Positions 38,001-47,885 of a DNA stretch of 64,000 nt are shown here, in pieces; positions within the stretch are counted from its first letter, which is position 1; the number at the start of each line of letters is the position of its first letter. The stretch is from assembly GCA_029339195.1 (NCBI GenBank), contig JAPTJF010000304.1, positions 1-64,000 of the forward strand, written 5' to 3'. Source of the stretch: Micractinium sp. NFX-FRZ (Eukaryota > Chlorophyta > Trebouxiophyceae > Chlorellales > Chlorellaceae). Both the position numbers and the translations under genes were made by a program. A model generated the notes under the pieces. The model searched no databases and was not told the origin of the DNA. It saw only the letters and a list, made by a program, of their open reading frames with translations.

Positions 38001-39897
38001 CCTTCTACCTTGGCACTACCACCGACTGCATGATGGGCCGTCTCGATGGTGCAGGTCGTCCCTCACTCTGCTTACAGCTACACCCCCGGAGGGTCCGGCC
38101 TCTGGAAGTCGTACTCTGTCAAGGGCCATGGATGGTGAGCGGCTCGCCAGCGGCTGCCTGTCAGCTCCCTAGACAGGCTTGCCAGCGGCTGCCTGGCATG
38201 CTACAGCTCCTGCGGAAGTACCACATGGGTCTGATTGCATACATTGGTTGGAGCACAGAATGGCCACCTGCTGTCATTCCACCACCATGCTTACCTGCAT
38301 TTCAGCGCAACACTTCGCAGCCCCTGACCCCTGCCCATCTGCACCCCTTCCTCTGCCCCTCCCACAACCCGCTCTTCCTGAGCAGATGCCCCGAATGTTG
38401 CCTTGAAGCCCCGCCAGGTTGCCTTTCTGCACCCCATTCCCTCCTCCCCCCACAACTCGCCTCGGCTGAGGCGTTGCCATGCCGCTGCCCCGCCGCAGGT
38501 GGCACTGGCAAGTGAGCGAGGCCTTTGGCGGCGGCAACGTGCTGGGCATGCCCGGGGAGCCCAAGCTGCTGATGCTGGCGCCCGGGGTGGCACTTTACAC
38601 AGCGACGGAGGAAGCGTTCAGGGACACGATTGGCCAGGTGGGACATGAGGCGGTGGTGCACGTCACCATGCCTGTCGGTGCCCATCAGCCTATGTACACA
38701 AGCTCTGGCTGCACCTGCTACTTGCTGCCCGCTCAACTGGGCCACCAGGCCTCCCTGAACCATCCTGTGTGCTTGCCGGTCCCCCTCTTGCAGTACTCCC
38801 GCCTTGCCGACGCTCTGGGTCGCAAGTTTGTGATCCCCAACCCACCCTGCGACAGCGTCTGGCTGGGCGTGTTCCAGGCGCCACATGACGAGCGCTTTGG
38901 CTACCAGCTCAAAAGCCCCGAAGACAAGGACATCCAGGCGTGGAAAGACACATACGATGGCATGACGGTGCGTGCCTCCCTGCCCCTGCTTGTCATGCAG
39001 CCCTCGCATGCTGTGGCTGGTGGCACGCACGTTCTCAGCGGTGGGGCAGGCTCACTCACATGCAGCCGCGTGGTTTATGGGTTCCACTGATGGAGCGTGT
39101 GTCGTGATGCAGCAGCCGTCGGGCAGCTACTCAGCCTGCTCTTGTAATTCACAGCGTGTATATGTGGGAAACCTCCGTTTTGGCCGCCACTCCTGTCCCC
39201 TGGCACCATGGCGTGCCCCACTGTGCACAGGTCCTGCATTTCCCCGACCTGCCGTGCGCAACAAGGGGGGAGGCACACGAGCGCTTCTTGTTGTGCCATT
39301 ACATGTGCCCTAATACTCGGACCTTGAAATCTGTGTGTTGCAACACATGTGCTGCTGCAGGTCCTCCAGTTTCCCGACTTGCAACGGCGCAAGAAAGGAC
39401 ACCGGGACGCCTCGTACTGCCACTGGATCCGTGGCATGACCCCCTCCTGCACTCCCGCCCTGGCCAACCATGTGGATGCCCTGGCCTATCTTGAGCGCAA
39501 CATGACGCCAGAGCAGGCCACCCCTGGCGAATCCAACACCCTGTGGCTGGCAGAGTGGACGGCGGCGGGCGGCGAGGAGGGGCCTCTGACAAAGCAGCAG
39601 CAGGGGTTGCTCAGAGAGGAGCGGCGCGTGGTGCCGGCGCCAGCAGTCACGGTGGCCAGCGGCAGCGCAGCCATTGAGGCCGGCAGCAAGTTTGCAGCCG
39701 CCCCAGTGCTCTTCCTTGGTGCGGTGCCCCAGATTGGTGACGAGGCGGGCCTGCTTCCACTGTCTGATGCCGTGAAGCAGTGCAACGCATTTGCAGACAG
39801 GCCACTGGATGTGTCGCCAAGCACCACGCAGGGGCGGGACAACCGCCAGGCGCGGATAAATGGCACCGCTGTCGCCGCTCCCCCCGTGTCCTTGTAG
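32086..39897 (+). CDS. GT77-type glycosyltransferase, type II Golgi membrane protein
   Basis: Exons: 32086-32128 (proposed), 32201-32946, 33254-33326, 33733-33880, 34522-34577, 34923-34977, 35092-35161, 35441-35502, 36189-36282, 36667-36819, 37276-37416, 37688-37852, 38055-38134, 38499-38637, 38794-38967, 39361-39897. They sum to 2,736 nt, 911 aa. After a basic N-terminus comes one hydrophobic anchor (about residues 25-45), then a 200-residue Ala/Thr/Gly/Gln stem, then the catalytic domain. The metal/sugar-nucleotide motif is LDADVSLVHDPYRYLKSP (Asp354-Ala-Asp356), followed by FNHINCGVIYFQ, typical of the nucleotide-diphospho-sugar transferase family (PF03407, GT77). Plant GT77 members transfer arabinose, galactose or xylose to wall glycoproteins and pectin; the donor here is unknown. 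The start is uncertain: an in-frame TGA at 32191 means ATG 32086 needs a 72-bp intron. Intron 37417-37687 appears to use a GC donor. Confidence 0.88.
33916..34076 (+). repeat. Two intronic echoes of the GT77 exon 33733-33880 end
   Basis: The exon end and donor at 33835-33884 recur at 33916-33969 and at 34027-34076. By my count the second copy is about 82% identical over 50 nt. It still reads QESAGLLCNLMTKSWC against QESAGLFYDTMAKRWC. Spacings are 85 and 107 bp. Confidence 0.95.
34871..34883. repeat. C13 homopolymer in a polypyrimidine tract
   Basis: A run of C just upstream of the acceptor at 34922 in the GT77 gene. It may serve as the polypyrimidine tract and is length-unstable in sequencing. 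Confidence 0.8.
35573..35909 (+). repeat. Four intronic echoes of the GT77 exon 35441-35502 end
   Basis: The exon end GAGCTTGCAGACCGCACGCT plus CAG|GT (ending 35502) is echoed at 35573-35602 (AGCTGGCGGACCGCACGGTC, then AG|GTGAGT), 35692-35728, 35784-35820 and 35879-35909. The first two keep a GT after the exon-like end and the last two have lost it. Spacings are roughly 90-127 bp. Confidence 0.93.
36556..36570. repeat. C15 homopolymer in a GT77 intron
   Basis: An uninterrupted run of 15 C's about 95 bp upstream of the acceptor at 36666. Confidence 0.8.
38145..38470 (+). repeat. Internal tandem duplications in a GT77 intron
   Basis: CTCGCCAGCGGCTGCCTG near 38145 recurs about 32 bp later. CTGCACCCCTTCCTCTGCCC-like sequence at 38339-38380 recurs at 38429-38470 (CTGCACCCCATTCCCTCCTC). 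Both lie in the intron 38135-38498 and do not include exon sequence. Confidence 0.7.
39221..39275 (+). repeat. Intronic echo of the GT77 last-exon start
   Basis: CACAG|GTCCTGCATTTCCCCGACCT copies CTGCAG|GTCCTCCAGTTTCCCGACTT at the acceptor of exon 39361, 130 bp away. It keeps AG and stays in frame (VLHFPDL against VLQFPDL). Confidence 0.93.
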
Positions 39898-40851
39898 TGC
39901 GCTGTGGCACAGATCTGTTTTGTAAGGCTCTGGACCACGCTCTATCCACGGGACTGCAGTGTGAGGGGAAATGTCATGGTGCTGGTTTGGCAGGTGGGTT
40001 GCAGGACTGTTGCATGTGCATATATGTGGCACAGGGAATCATGGTGTGCCTGCATCGGTTACTTTAACCATAAGTAAGCTGATTGCTTGCAACTGGCCGG
40101 CACATTCTAACCCGCACGGGCAGTCGTGAGCATGTGCGAGGACATAAAGGGGCAGTTGCCAGGCATGAACACACTGGCCAGACTAGGACTTGAATGCAAG
40201 ATGGAGGGCAGGACAGGAGCATGTGGATGGAGCACATGTATGGCCCCGCACATGTACATACAGGATGGCCCAGCACCAACCAAGGAGGTATACTGGGCAG
40301 CTGCGATGCCAACTGCAAGATCAGGCCTTCCCGTTCTCTGGCGTCGTCCTCCTCCTTGTCAGCAAGCTCATGCATCACAGCTCAGCCCTCGGAATTGCCA
40401 GCAGCTGCAGTCTCCATTGCTGGTGCACACTGGTGCGCAGAGAAGCAGCCATGGCACTTGGCGGTTGAACTTACGTTGAACTACGCACTGCCCCCTGTGT
40501 CCCGTCCCTGTTGAAAACCGCGGCGCCTTGCTGAAGTGTGGAGCTGCACGAATGGCAGCACTGTCGCCCATAGATCTTGCAGTGAACCCTGAAGTGGAAC
40601 GCTGTCAGGTTGGTTACAGTCGCAGAATTCATGGGTGACAGGGGTTCAATCGTGGTGGTGAGTCAGGATGCAAGGTGGCAGCAGCAGCTGGGAAGCATGG
40701 TGGGGTGGTGGCTCGGAGAAGAACAGGCAGGCTGCTGTTGGCAGGTGAACCCGGGCTGCCTGGCAACTGCTGCCACGGACAAGGGAAACCGGAGATCCAT
40801 CTTTTCCTTAGCAAAGGAGGTGTAGCAAATCTTTGAAATGCAGATCCTCGC
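39898..40851. other. Convergent 3' flanks of GT77 and SmG
   Basis: 954 bp between convergent stops. Plus-strand TGTAA at 39921-39925 is only 24 bp after the GT77 stop. Minus-strand TGTAA (TTACA 40614-40618) lies 234 bp beyond the SmG stop. No coding exon seen. Confidence 0.6.
40614..40618 (-). promoter_or_regulatory. TGTAA poly(A) signal candidate for SmG
   Basis: TTACA on the plus strand is TGTAA on the minus strand, 234 bp downstream of the SmG stop codon. Confidence 0.45.
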
Positions 40852-41975
40852 TCATCCCGTCCGGTCTACCCGCTCCAGTGCCTCAATTGTGATGATGCTG
40901 TTGCCGCGGATGACCTGCGGGGGACGAACAAGCAAGGGAACGCAAGTGTGGGGAGGTGGACATTTCATTGCAGGTGCTGGTATGCAGGTAAGGTGAGGCA
41001 ACAGAGCAAGGCAAGCTGTAAATCTAGAGGTGGGAGGAGACTGGGAGAAGGATGAGGGGTCATGTCTGGCCTGTCGACGATAGGATGCAAGTGGGAAAAG
41101 TACTGACATTGGCAGCTGAATTGCCAGCAGGTCATGCGCTTGTCGTTGTGCCCACTGAAACCAGCCCCAGCGCAGTAGCCTGTATACAACATGCTGCTGG
41201 GCATGTTGTATGTCCCTCCCTGCCACGTCAAAGAGCCCCTGCGCTGAACGGCCCACGCCTGGCAGCTTCCCTTACGCTCCTGTCCAAGCCCTTGTCACCA
41301 ACATGCCCAGGTCCGCCCCAAAGCTGCTTATTGACAGTATTATGCGACCATGGTGCAAAGAACTGCTGAAGAACAACAAAAGATGCTTCAACTCACCACC
41401 ATGCCCAGGTCTGCCTTGAGCTTCTCATCCACCGTGTTGTCCAGCACAATGTTCATGAACTGATCAAAGCCGCGCAGCACACCCGTCACGTGGCGGTTGG
41501 CGTTCAGCTTCACTGCAAGGGGAGGGGTGCGCATGGCAGGGCACAAGTGTTGGCAAGGATGGCTGGCTGGTGCGGCTAGCTGCGGTGCGAACGGTAAAAG
41601 TGTGATGCACTCCCAGGCAGCAGTGCCGCACACCCGACTGCTGGCGAGCGCACACCAGAACGCAGCAGGGGCGCGGGCGGTTGGAAGGCTGGCACATATT
41701 GCTGCATACTCAGCAACCGCAGAGTGCAGCCCTTGCAGACTGCTGTTGGGTGGCTCGCCGGAAGGCGGCGGGGGCGGCGGGCAGGCGGCATAAGCGCCGC
41801 CGCCTTTGGCCTGGCGCGGAACTTACCGCTCAGCTTCTTATCCATCATGCCCTTGAGCTCGGGCGGCTGTATCTTCGGCTGCAGACAACGAAAACGGGGT
41901 GGAGGGCGTGAAGGTCGGCGCGGTGGCGCGGGTGCCCGATGCGGTGCCCGGCAGGCCCCCACCGCTACTCACCAT
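40852..41975 (-). CDS. SNRPG: Small nuclear ribonucleoprotein G (Sm protein G)
   Basis: Four exons (minus): 41973-41975, 41827-41878, 41397-41512, 40852-40914; 234 nt, 77 aa, the standard SmG size. Sm1 and Sm2 motifs are intact: KLNANRHVTGVLRGFDQFMN and GMVVIRGNSIITIE. It is one of seven proteins forming the Sm ring on U1, U2, U4 and U5 snRNAs. The first coding exon is the ATG alone, followed directly by GTGAGT. The next exon starts CCGAAG, giving M-PKIQPPELK, which fits the family N-terminus. Intron 3 holds an echo of exon 3's end and an 11-bp perfect hairpin. Confidence 0.96.
41184..41211. repeat. Perfect 11-bp hairpin in SmG intron 3
   Basis: ATACAACATGC at 41184-41194 pairs perfectly with GCATGTTGTAT at 41201-41211 across a 6-nt loop. 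Confidence 0.85.
41292..41335 (-). repeat. Intronic echo of the SmG exon 3 end
   Basis: TCACCAACATGCCCAGGTCC is a near-copy of TCACCACCATGCCCAGGTCT at the donor end of exon 3 (41392-41411). About 105 bp separates them. On the minus strand the copy keeps a GTGA donor-like tetranucleotide. Confidence 0.92.
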
Positions 41976-42401
41976 TGTGTTTTAAACCCGCTAGCCGCCC
42001 CTGTGAACGCAAAGCCCCGCCCGATGCAGCGAATGCGCGCAGTTCCTCAGTGCTCGAGCGGGATGGAGGCAACGGGGGTGGCAGTGTGACGCAAAAGGTA
42101 GACAGCAAGCGCGTTGGTAAGAGTCAGGAACTCAGAAGGGCGCCCGCCTGCCAGGCGCCACGCGGCCCGTCCAGCCCGCCCGCCCTGCCTGCTACCCCGC
42201 CCCAGCACTGTGCCGCTTCCAAGCACACCTTGAGGAAGAGTGTGCGGGTGCAAGTTTCACACTCCTCTTGTGGGTGTATAATCTCTGGACAATGTAGTCA
42301 AAAGCACAGCAACTGAAACAGGGGGCAGGGGGACGGGAAGTGAACCCGCAACTAGCGTACGTTCCAGCCGCTGCCGCAGCACAGGCCCTGCCAGCTCCAG
42401 G
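41976..42401. other. Intergenic between SmG and p23 (both minus)
   Basis: 426 bp holding the SmG promoter and the p23 3' UTR. No TTACA (minus TGTAA) is evident near the p23 stop. Nothing else recognisable. Confidence 0.5.
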
Positions 42402-44754
42402 CTACTGAGGCTTCTGTGGCACCGGCTCAAGGTCGGGCAGGTCGTCGTCGCTGTCACCGCCCTTCTCGCCGCCGCCCTCTGCAGCAGGGGTAATCAGGGA
42501 CAGTGATGCAGGTCAGACGCATCAGAGGGAGGCACCCGAGCGTCCTGGAGCTTGATCGCAGCATGCAGCATGCCCGCATCGAACCAGAGAACTACCAGAT
42601 AAAGCAAGCTGGCTGTGGCTGCAGTACAGAGGCTGGTCCACAGGAGGCGCACCCTCATCGTCGTCTGACAGGTCGCCACCCATGCCGCCGCCCATGCCTG
42701 CACGCGCCACAGCGTGCAAAGGGGCACGCAAAAAGTATAGGGGTCAGCGCAGAGACCAGGAGCAGCTGCAGGCAGTGTGTGAACCCTTGTGCCTCTGGCA
42801 TGTCGGCAGCACCAGTATCTGGGTAACGACCACAGTGCTACCAAGGCACCGCCTGCACTTCTGGCCATGCCCCCTTGCTGGCTGCCAACCAGCTAGCTGC
42901 TGTGTGCTGTGCTGTGCTTGCCTCCCATAAGGTCCGCCATGTTCATGCCGCCCATGCCGCCCATGCCGCCGCCGGCGCCAAAGTTCTGTAAAGGCAGGAA
43001 CGGAACAATAACGGGAGCTATGTTGAGGCGCATGGTCTGCAAGATGAAGGGGCTGCAAGCGGCGGCGCAGTGGGCAGGGCAGACGTCCAGCAATCAGCAG
43101 GTGCGGGCGGCCAGCCCAGGCACTGCTGCACGCACATTGATTCATGTTGGCTCAGAGCAGGCAGGGGCGGCCTGGCTGGCTCACCTGGAAGTTTTGGAGC
43201 GCGGACATGTCGAAGCCGCCCATCTTGTCTTCCCCCACCTCCTCCTCCTCGTCCTCATCCACCCACTTGTCCCAGTCCACCTGTGGAGAGGGCAGGCGGT
43301 GGGGAAGGACCGGGTGAGCAGCTGCTTGTACATTCCACCTGTTTGGTTCTAAATAACAGTAGTTGGGGTGGGCAGAAGAGCAGGTGAGGAGCATTGAGGA
43401 GCCCAGGAGCAGGATGCCAGGTCATGTTGGGACAGTCCAGGTGGATTGCTGGCGTCGCATCGGCACGTTCAGCAGCATAGCTGGGGGTGGCGAGAAGCAA
43501 AAGCCCAACCGCATGTGCCAGAATTGAGGTCAGCAGCATGCCAACCCCAGGGCAGCCCGGGGCCCAAGGCAGAGGCCTTGCAGGCCGCAGCCTGCAACTG
43601 CAGTCGCGCACCCAGGCCGCGACCCCCCGGCCCCCCACCTTGATGTTTGGTGCCGTCTTGCCTGCCGCCTTGAGCAGCCGCGGCCAGTGCTCGTGCGGCT
43701 CCTTCTTGGCAATGACTAGCGTGATGTAGCGCTCCGTGGTGTGCTGCGGCAGGACGGAAGTAACACAGCAGCTTAGGGTTGCATGATGTAAAGCTGCAGA
43801 GCATGCTGCAAGGAACTCGAGCAAGGTGACTGATAAGGAAGGGAAGTTCGAGCAGTGATCAGCGTGATGCAGCGCTCCGTGGTATGCTGTAGTGCAAGGG
43901 GGAATGCACAGCATGATGCTCAGCTGAGATGGGTAGGCAGGCAACAACACATCAGCTCAAGAAAGCACAGGGCAAGGACGCTGTGCCGCATGGTGCAGGC
44001 AGCAGCAGCTGTGGAGATCACCAGTAAAAGCCAGTGAATGCAGCTACTGCGTGCACAGATCACCAGGTGCTGCAGTTCCCTGCTGGCAGATGCCTGTTGC
44101 ACACCCTCCCTCCCCCAGGCCTACTTCGTGCCGCTGACTGCCTGCCAGCCTTCTTTTTGAGCACGTGCATAATATACTCGGATTCAATTCGTCCCTATGG
44201 CTGCATTCCAGCCTCCACCCCGGCACCGAGCGGACCCTCAAATTTACTGGCTTGCGCCCAGCACTCGTTGGCACCCGTACCCCACCACCCCAACACACAT
44301 CAAGTGTCACCACTGGATGCCTGCCGGCAGCCCCACCCGATTACAATGACACCAAATGCCTACCTGCTTGATGTCGTCGGCGTCAAACTCCCCATAGAAC
44401 TCCAGGTCCAGCTGATAGGCATGCTCCTCAGGCCCCGTCGCGTGGCTGTGCGCGTTCCCACGGAACGTCAGCTTGCCCGCCTTGGCGGCATCGTCGTTGG
44501 TAATGCTGGAAGTGGCAACCGGGCAAGTGTTAGGTGTCAGGCGGCGTGCAAGGGTCACGGGAAAGCAAAGTGCTAAGCAGCGGCCTTTCGTCAAAGTCAA
44601 AGCACTAGAAGAGCGCGGGCCGCCTTCCGCCCGTCCCGCCTCCCGGCGCCAGGCCGCCTCACCTGATCTGCGGGTCCTTGCAGTTCTGCAGGTCGATAGT
44701 CAGCAGCAGCCGGTCTGCCCGCTGCGCCCACAGCACCGTAGGGGAGAGCGGCAT
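42402..44754 (-). CDS. P23: p23-type Hsp90 co-chaperone (CS domain)
   Basis: Seven exons (minus): 44663-44754, 44364-44505, 43639-43743, 43185-43280, 42922-42985, 42653-42697, 42402-42478; 621 nt, 206 aa. The N-terminal CS domain shows WAQRADRLLLTIDLQ, KLTFRG and YQLDLEFYGEFDADD. The p23 signature WPRLLKAAGKTAPNIKVDWD follows. The tail has an acidic stretch, Met/Gly repeats (GGMGGMGGMN, common in plant p23) and a final acidic EKGGDSDDDLPDLEP segment. It stabilises the closed ATP-bound state of Hsp90. The intron after 42922 uses a GC donor (AG|GCAAGC), required to keep the MGGMGG repeat in frame. Intron 2 contains an echo of the exon 3 start. Confidence 0.95.
43854..43895 (-). repeat. Intronic echo of the p23 exon 3 start
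   Basis: AGCGTGATGCAGCGCTCCGT (43861-43880) matches AGCGTGATGTAGCGCTCCGT (exon, about 43718-43737) with one change. Similarity continues through the exon edge into the intron, about 143 bp away. Confidence 0.95.
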
Positions 44755-45080
44755 ATCTCGATGGCTGATCAGACAAGAGCTCCGGCGCTGCGGCCCTAGG
44801 ATTGCCAAGTACTGACAGATGGTATGACAAGGGATGCGTGGGGACAGCTGGAAGAGTGGAGGATGCGCTCCGCTATGACTTCTCAGGAGCACGCGACAGG
44901 TCAGCCTCTCCAGAAAGGGCAAGAGGCGTTGGCATCGGAGAGGGGTTCTACATAGCGCACTGCCCTGTAATAAGTTCTAGTATTCTTTTTGGCTGCCCAA
45001 GGCCCGCTTGCGCTCTCGCGCATGCATCGTTCGCTCACCAGCGCATCAGGTCCCGTCTCCCCAGCGCTCCCGCCCGCACC
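44755..45080. promoter_or_regulatory. Compact bidirectional promoter, p23 (-) and LYAR (+)
   Basis: Only 326 bp separate the two start codons, so both promoters and 5' UTRs must share this segment. It is less GC-rich around 44930-44990 (TAATAAGTTCTAGTATTC). Confidence 0.6.
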
Positions 45081-47079
45081 ATGGTGAGATTACACCGATG
45101 CGCATATGCAGCCGCGGCATTCGTCGGTTTCTTGTGACATCACAGGCATTGCGCCGCCGCCGCTGCCGCCGCCGCCTGCCGGCTGCGCCAGCTGCCGCCT
45201 GCCGCCATTCCGGGCCATGCACACTACTTCCTGGCTCAGAAACAAAACATCCTTGCTCACAGACGGCTCCCTTGATTCAATATTCTAACTTCCCGACTGC
45301 TGCTTGTCTGGCCACACAACCCTGCTCTGCAGCCGTGGTTCTACTGCGATGATTGTGGGGACACGATCAAGAAGCCCAAAGTTGCCCAGCACTGCAACCA
45401 GTGCAGTGCCAGTAGCTTCACATGCATCGACTGCTCACTCAACTTTGACCGGCGCACGGTGCAGGTGCGCCCGCTGCTATTTTTGCCGGGGCCCGAGCCT
45501 GCGGGGCGATGTGGGTGTCTGGTGTAGAAGGAGGGACTTGGAGGGACTGGGGGCCTGCTTAAGCCACTGAGCAGGTTGCCCCCCCTGCTATGGTAGCTGA
45601 CTGGTGCCTTTTGCTTAATTTCCTGTTGGCTTCCTCAACCCCACGCCCTCGGGCTGTAATCTTCTTCTTCTTGCCCCCCCTGCTGCTGCCCCTGGCTCCA
45701 CAACTCCCCTTGCTGCTGCTGGTGCTTCAAACCACCTGGCCGTCCTGGCACGGTGTGCAGGCCACATGCAGTGCATCACTTGCACCACTTCGATGCCTTA
45801 CATGACTTGCAGGGCCACACGCAATGCGTGACAGAGCATGAGAAGTATGCGCTGGGGGCCACCAAGCCGGGCGGCTATGCGGCCAGCGGGTTCAACGCAG
45901 ATGGCCCGGTCAAGGCGGGGCAGGAGGGTAGGCTGCACTGCCTGGTGCCTTGTCTCATGCCTTGTGGCACTATGCACCGTGCTGGCTGCCACCGTGGCCG
46001 CTGCTGCCTCTGCCTGCTGTTTTCTCATAGACGCTGCATGGGCGACTGTATTGTACGGTGCTGTGCACAAGCACTTGCTCACATGGCTCATCCCTTGTTC
46101 TGCCTGCCTGCCCGCCCGCCCACACCACCCTGCAGGCCAGCCCGAGGGCCTGGACTTCCTCACCACACGGCCCCCTTGGAAGTGCACCATCTGCAACGTC
46201 AACTGCACCAGCCAGGACGCGCTGATGGGGCACGCATCTGGGGCCAAGCACAAGCGGCGGGTGGGTGGGCCTGCGTGCGGTCTGTTTCTGGGTTCTGGTG
46301 CGCCCGGAACGGTTGCATGCCTGTGCCATTGGGCAGCGTGTGCATGGTGAACTGCGCTCGGCTTTCAACGCATGCAGCATCGTCCTTGATGCTTGAGCGC
46401 AGTTGTGATTGAGCGTTCGCTGCATCTTTCCTGATTGCTGCGTGCAGGCCAAGGCAGCGTTGGCAGCCAAGAGTGGCGAGCAGCAGCAGCAGCAGCAGCA
46501 GGCGAACGGCAGCCAACAGCAAGAGCAGCAGCAGCAGGCGGCGGCTGAAGTAGAAGCCCCACCTGCGGCCGGGGAGGCAGCATCACAGGGGGAGGAGGGC
46601 AAGAAGAAGAAGAAGGACAAGAAGCGGAAGGCTGCGGTGGAGGAGGAAGGAGGAGAGAAGGGGGAGGGCAAGTTGAAGAAGGAGAAGAAGACGAAGAAGA
46701 AGTCGGAGGGAGGGGAGGCTGCAGCAGAGGCAAATGTCGATGCTGGGGAGGCGGCTGCTGATGCCCCGGCAGCGGCAGAGGATGGCAGCGGCAAGAAGAA
46801 GAAGAAGAAGAAGGACAAGTCAAACAAGGAGCCAGAGGTAAGGGCATGAGGAGGGAGGAGAGAGAGGTTAGGAGACAAAGGAGGAAGGCGGAAGAGGTTG
46901 CGCAGCACAAAGCAATGTATGTGGCTGCAGGGAACAGCTGCCAGCATGTCACACCGCTCCCGTGCTACCAGCTGGCACTCAAACATTGGGAGTGTGTTTG
47001 ACGTCCGCCCGCGCAGGCTAAGAACGGCAGTGCCAAGAAGGAGAAGAAGGCGAAGAAGAAGAAAGGAGAGAAGGCATAG
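45081..47079 (+). CDS. LYAR: LYAR-type C2HC zinc-finger nucleolar protein
   Basis: Six exons: 45081-45083, 45333-45464, 45813-45927, 46136-46260, 46448-46837, 47017-47079; 828 nt, 275 aa. The two LYAR fingers are clear: FYCDDCGDTIKKP with CNQCSASSFTCIDC, then THTQCVTEHEKYALG-like HTQCVTEHEKYALGATK. A third, U1-type finger follows (PPWKCTICNVNC with GHASGAKHKRR). The C-terminal half is Gln-rich, then long Lys/Glu tracts (KKKKKDKK) typical of nucleolar retention. Family members act in rRNA processing and ribosome biogenesis. As in SmG, the first coding exon is the ATG alone (ATG|GTGAGA). The next exon starts CCGTGG, giving M-PWFYCDDC, in register with the family start. Intron 2 has an exon-start echo. 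Confidence 0.94.
45752..45780 (+). repeat. Intronic echo of the LYAR exon 3 start
   Basis: TGCAGGCCACATGCAGTGCA resembles TGCAGGGCCACACGCAATGC at the acceptor of exon 3 (45809 onward), 52 bp away. It keeps the AG. Confidence 0.75.
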
Positions 47080-47885
47080 GAGTGAAGAATCGCTGTAGCG
47101 GGAAATGGTAGAGATGCGGCGACCGGCCCCTGAATCTATCACGTGACATGACTTGCCATTGCTTGTCAATTATGCTGCCCCAAAAATCTTTGAGTTTTAA
47201 GCACCCCGGCTCTGTGAATTGCTCTTGAACACCTGTAGTGCTTCTTGCGCGGCACCTGCCCTGAATGCCCACCTGCAGCTGCAACACACTTGCTGCTGCT
47301 CTGCTGCCTCTGGGCAGGTGAGCAAATTACTCACATTCTGGGAAGCCCCGCAGCACACATGCTTTGCCAGCAGGGCTTTACTGCCAGCCAGGATGCGCTC
47401 TTGAACTGCAGGAGCTCTAGGCAAGCAGCCATTCAAGCCATACATTGGGGCCATGCATTGGGGGGCCGAGGCCGGGGCAGGGAGGCTGCTGAGGCAGCAT
47501 TGGATGGCAACCGCACAATACTGTTTTGCACCTGGCATATCATTTTGTTGGCGGTCGGTGCTACATGCGCAGCGCTCATGTTTACAGTGTGGCTCATGCC
47601 TTGCCGAAAGTAATGCTCAAGCGGCACTCTGGCCAACAGAAGTGGCGCAGCCGTTCGGTTCGATCTTGACACTGCCAAGAACACGAGCTGAAATCCCCCA
47701 CGGAAGAGCTAAGCTGGGGAAGCGGGACAAAGTGAGATGGGCAGGAGCTCCGAATTCACCGCGGCGGGTGGCGCTCCCGCCCCCGCCAGCTTGGCGCGGC
47801 TGCGGTGGCCACAGCATGTTATGCGCTTGGGCACCGGTGCGTAGCCGCACAATCAATTTTCTCTTCCAGAGCTGTCGCTTACCCT
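47080..47885. other. Intergenic: LYAR 3' flank and NFS1 promoter
   Basis: 806 bp between genes on the same strand. No clear TATA box, TGTAA or coding exon found. Confidence 0.5.

Noticed and set aside
45970..47169. 399-codon minus-strand frame rich in Leu/Pro/Ser
   Set aside because: It is the antisense shadow of LYAR's Lys/Glu/Gln-rich exons, which have clear homology on the plus strand.
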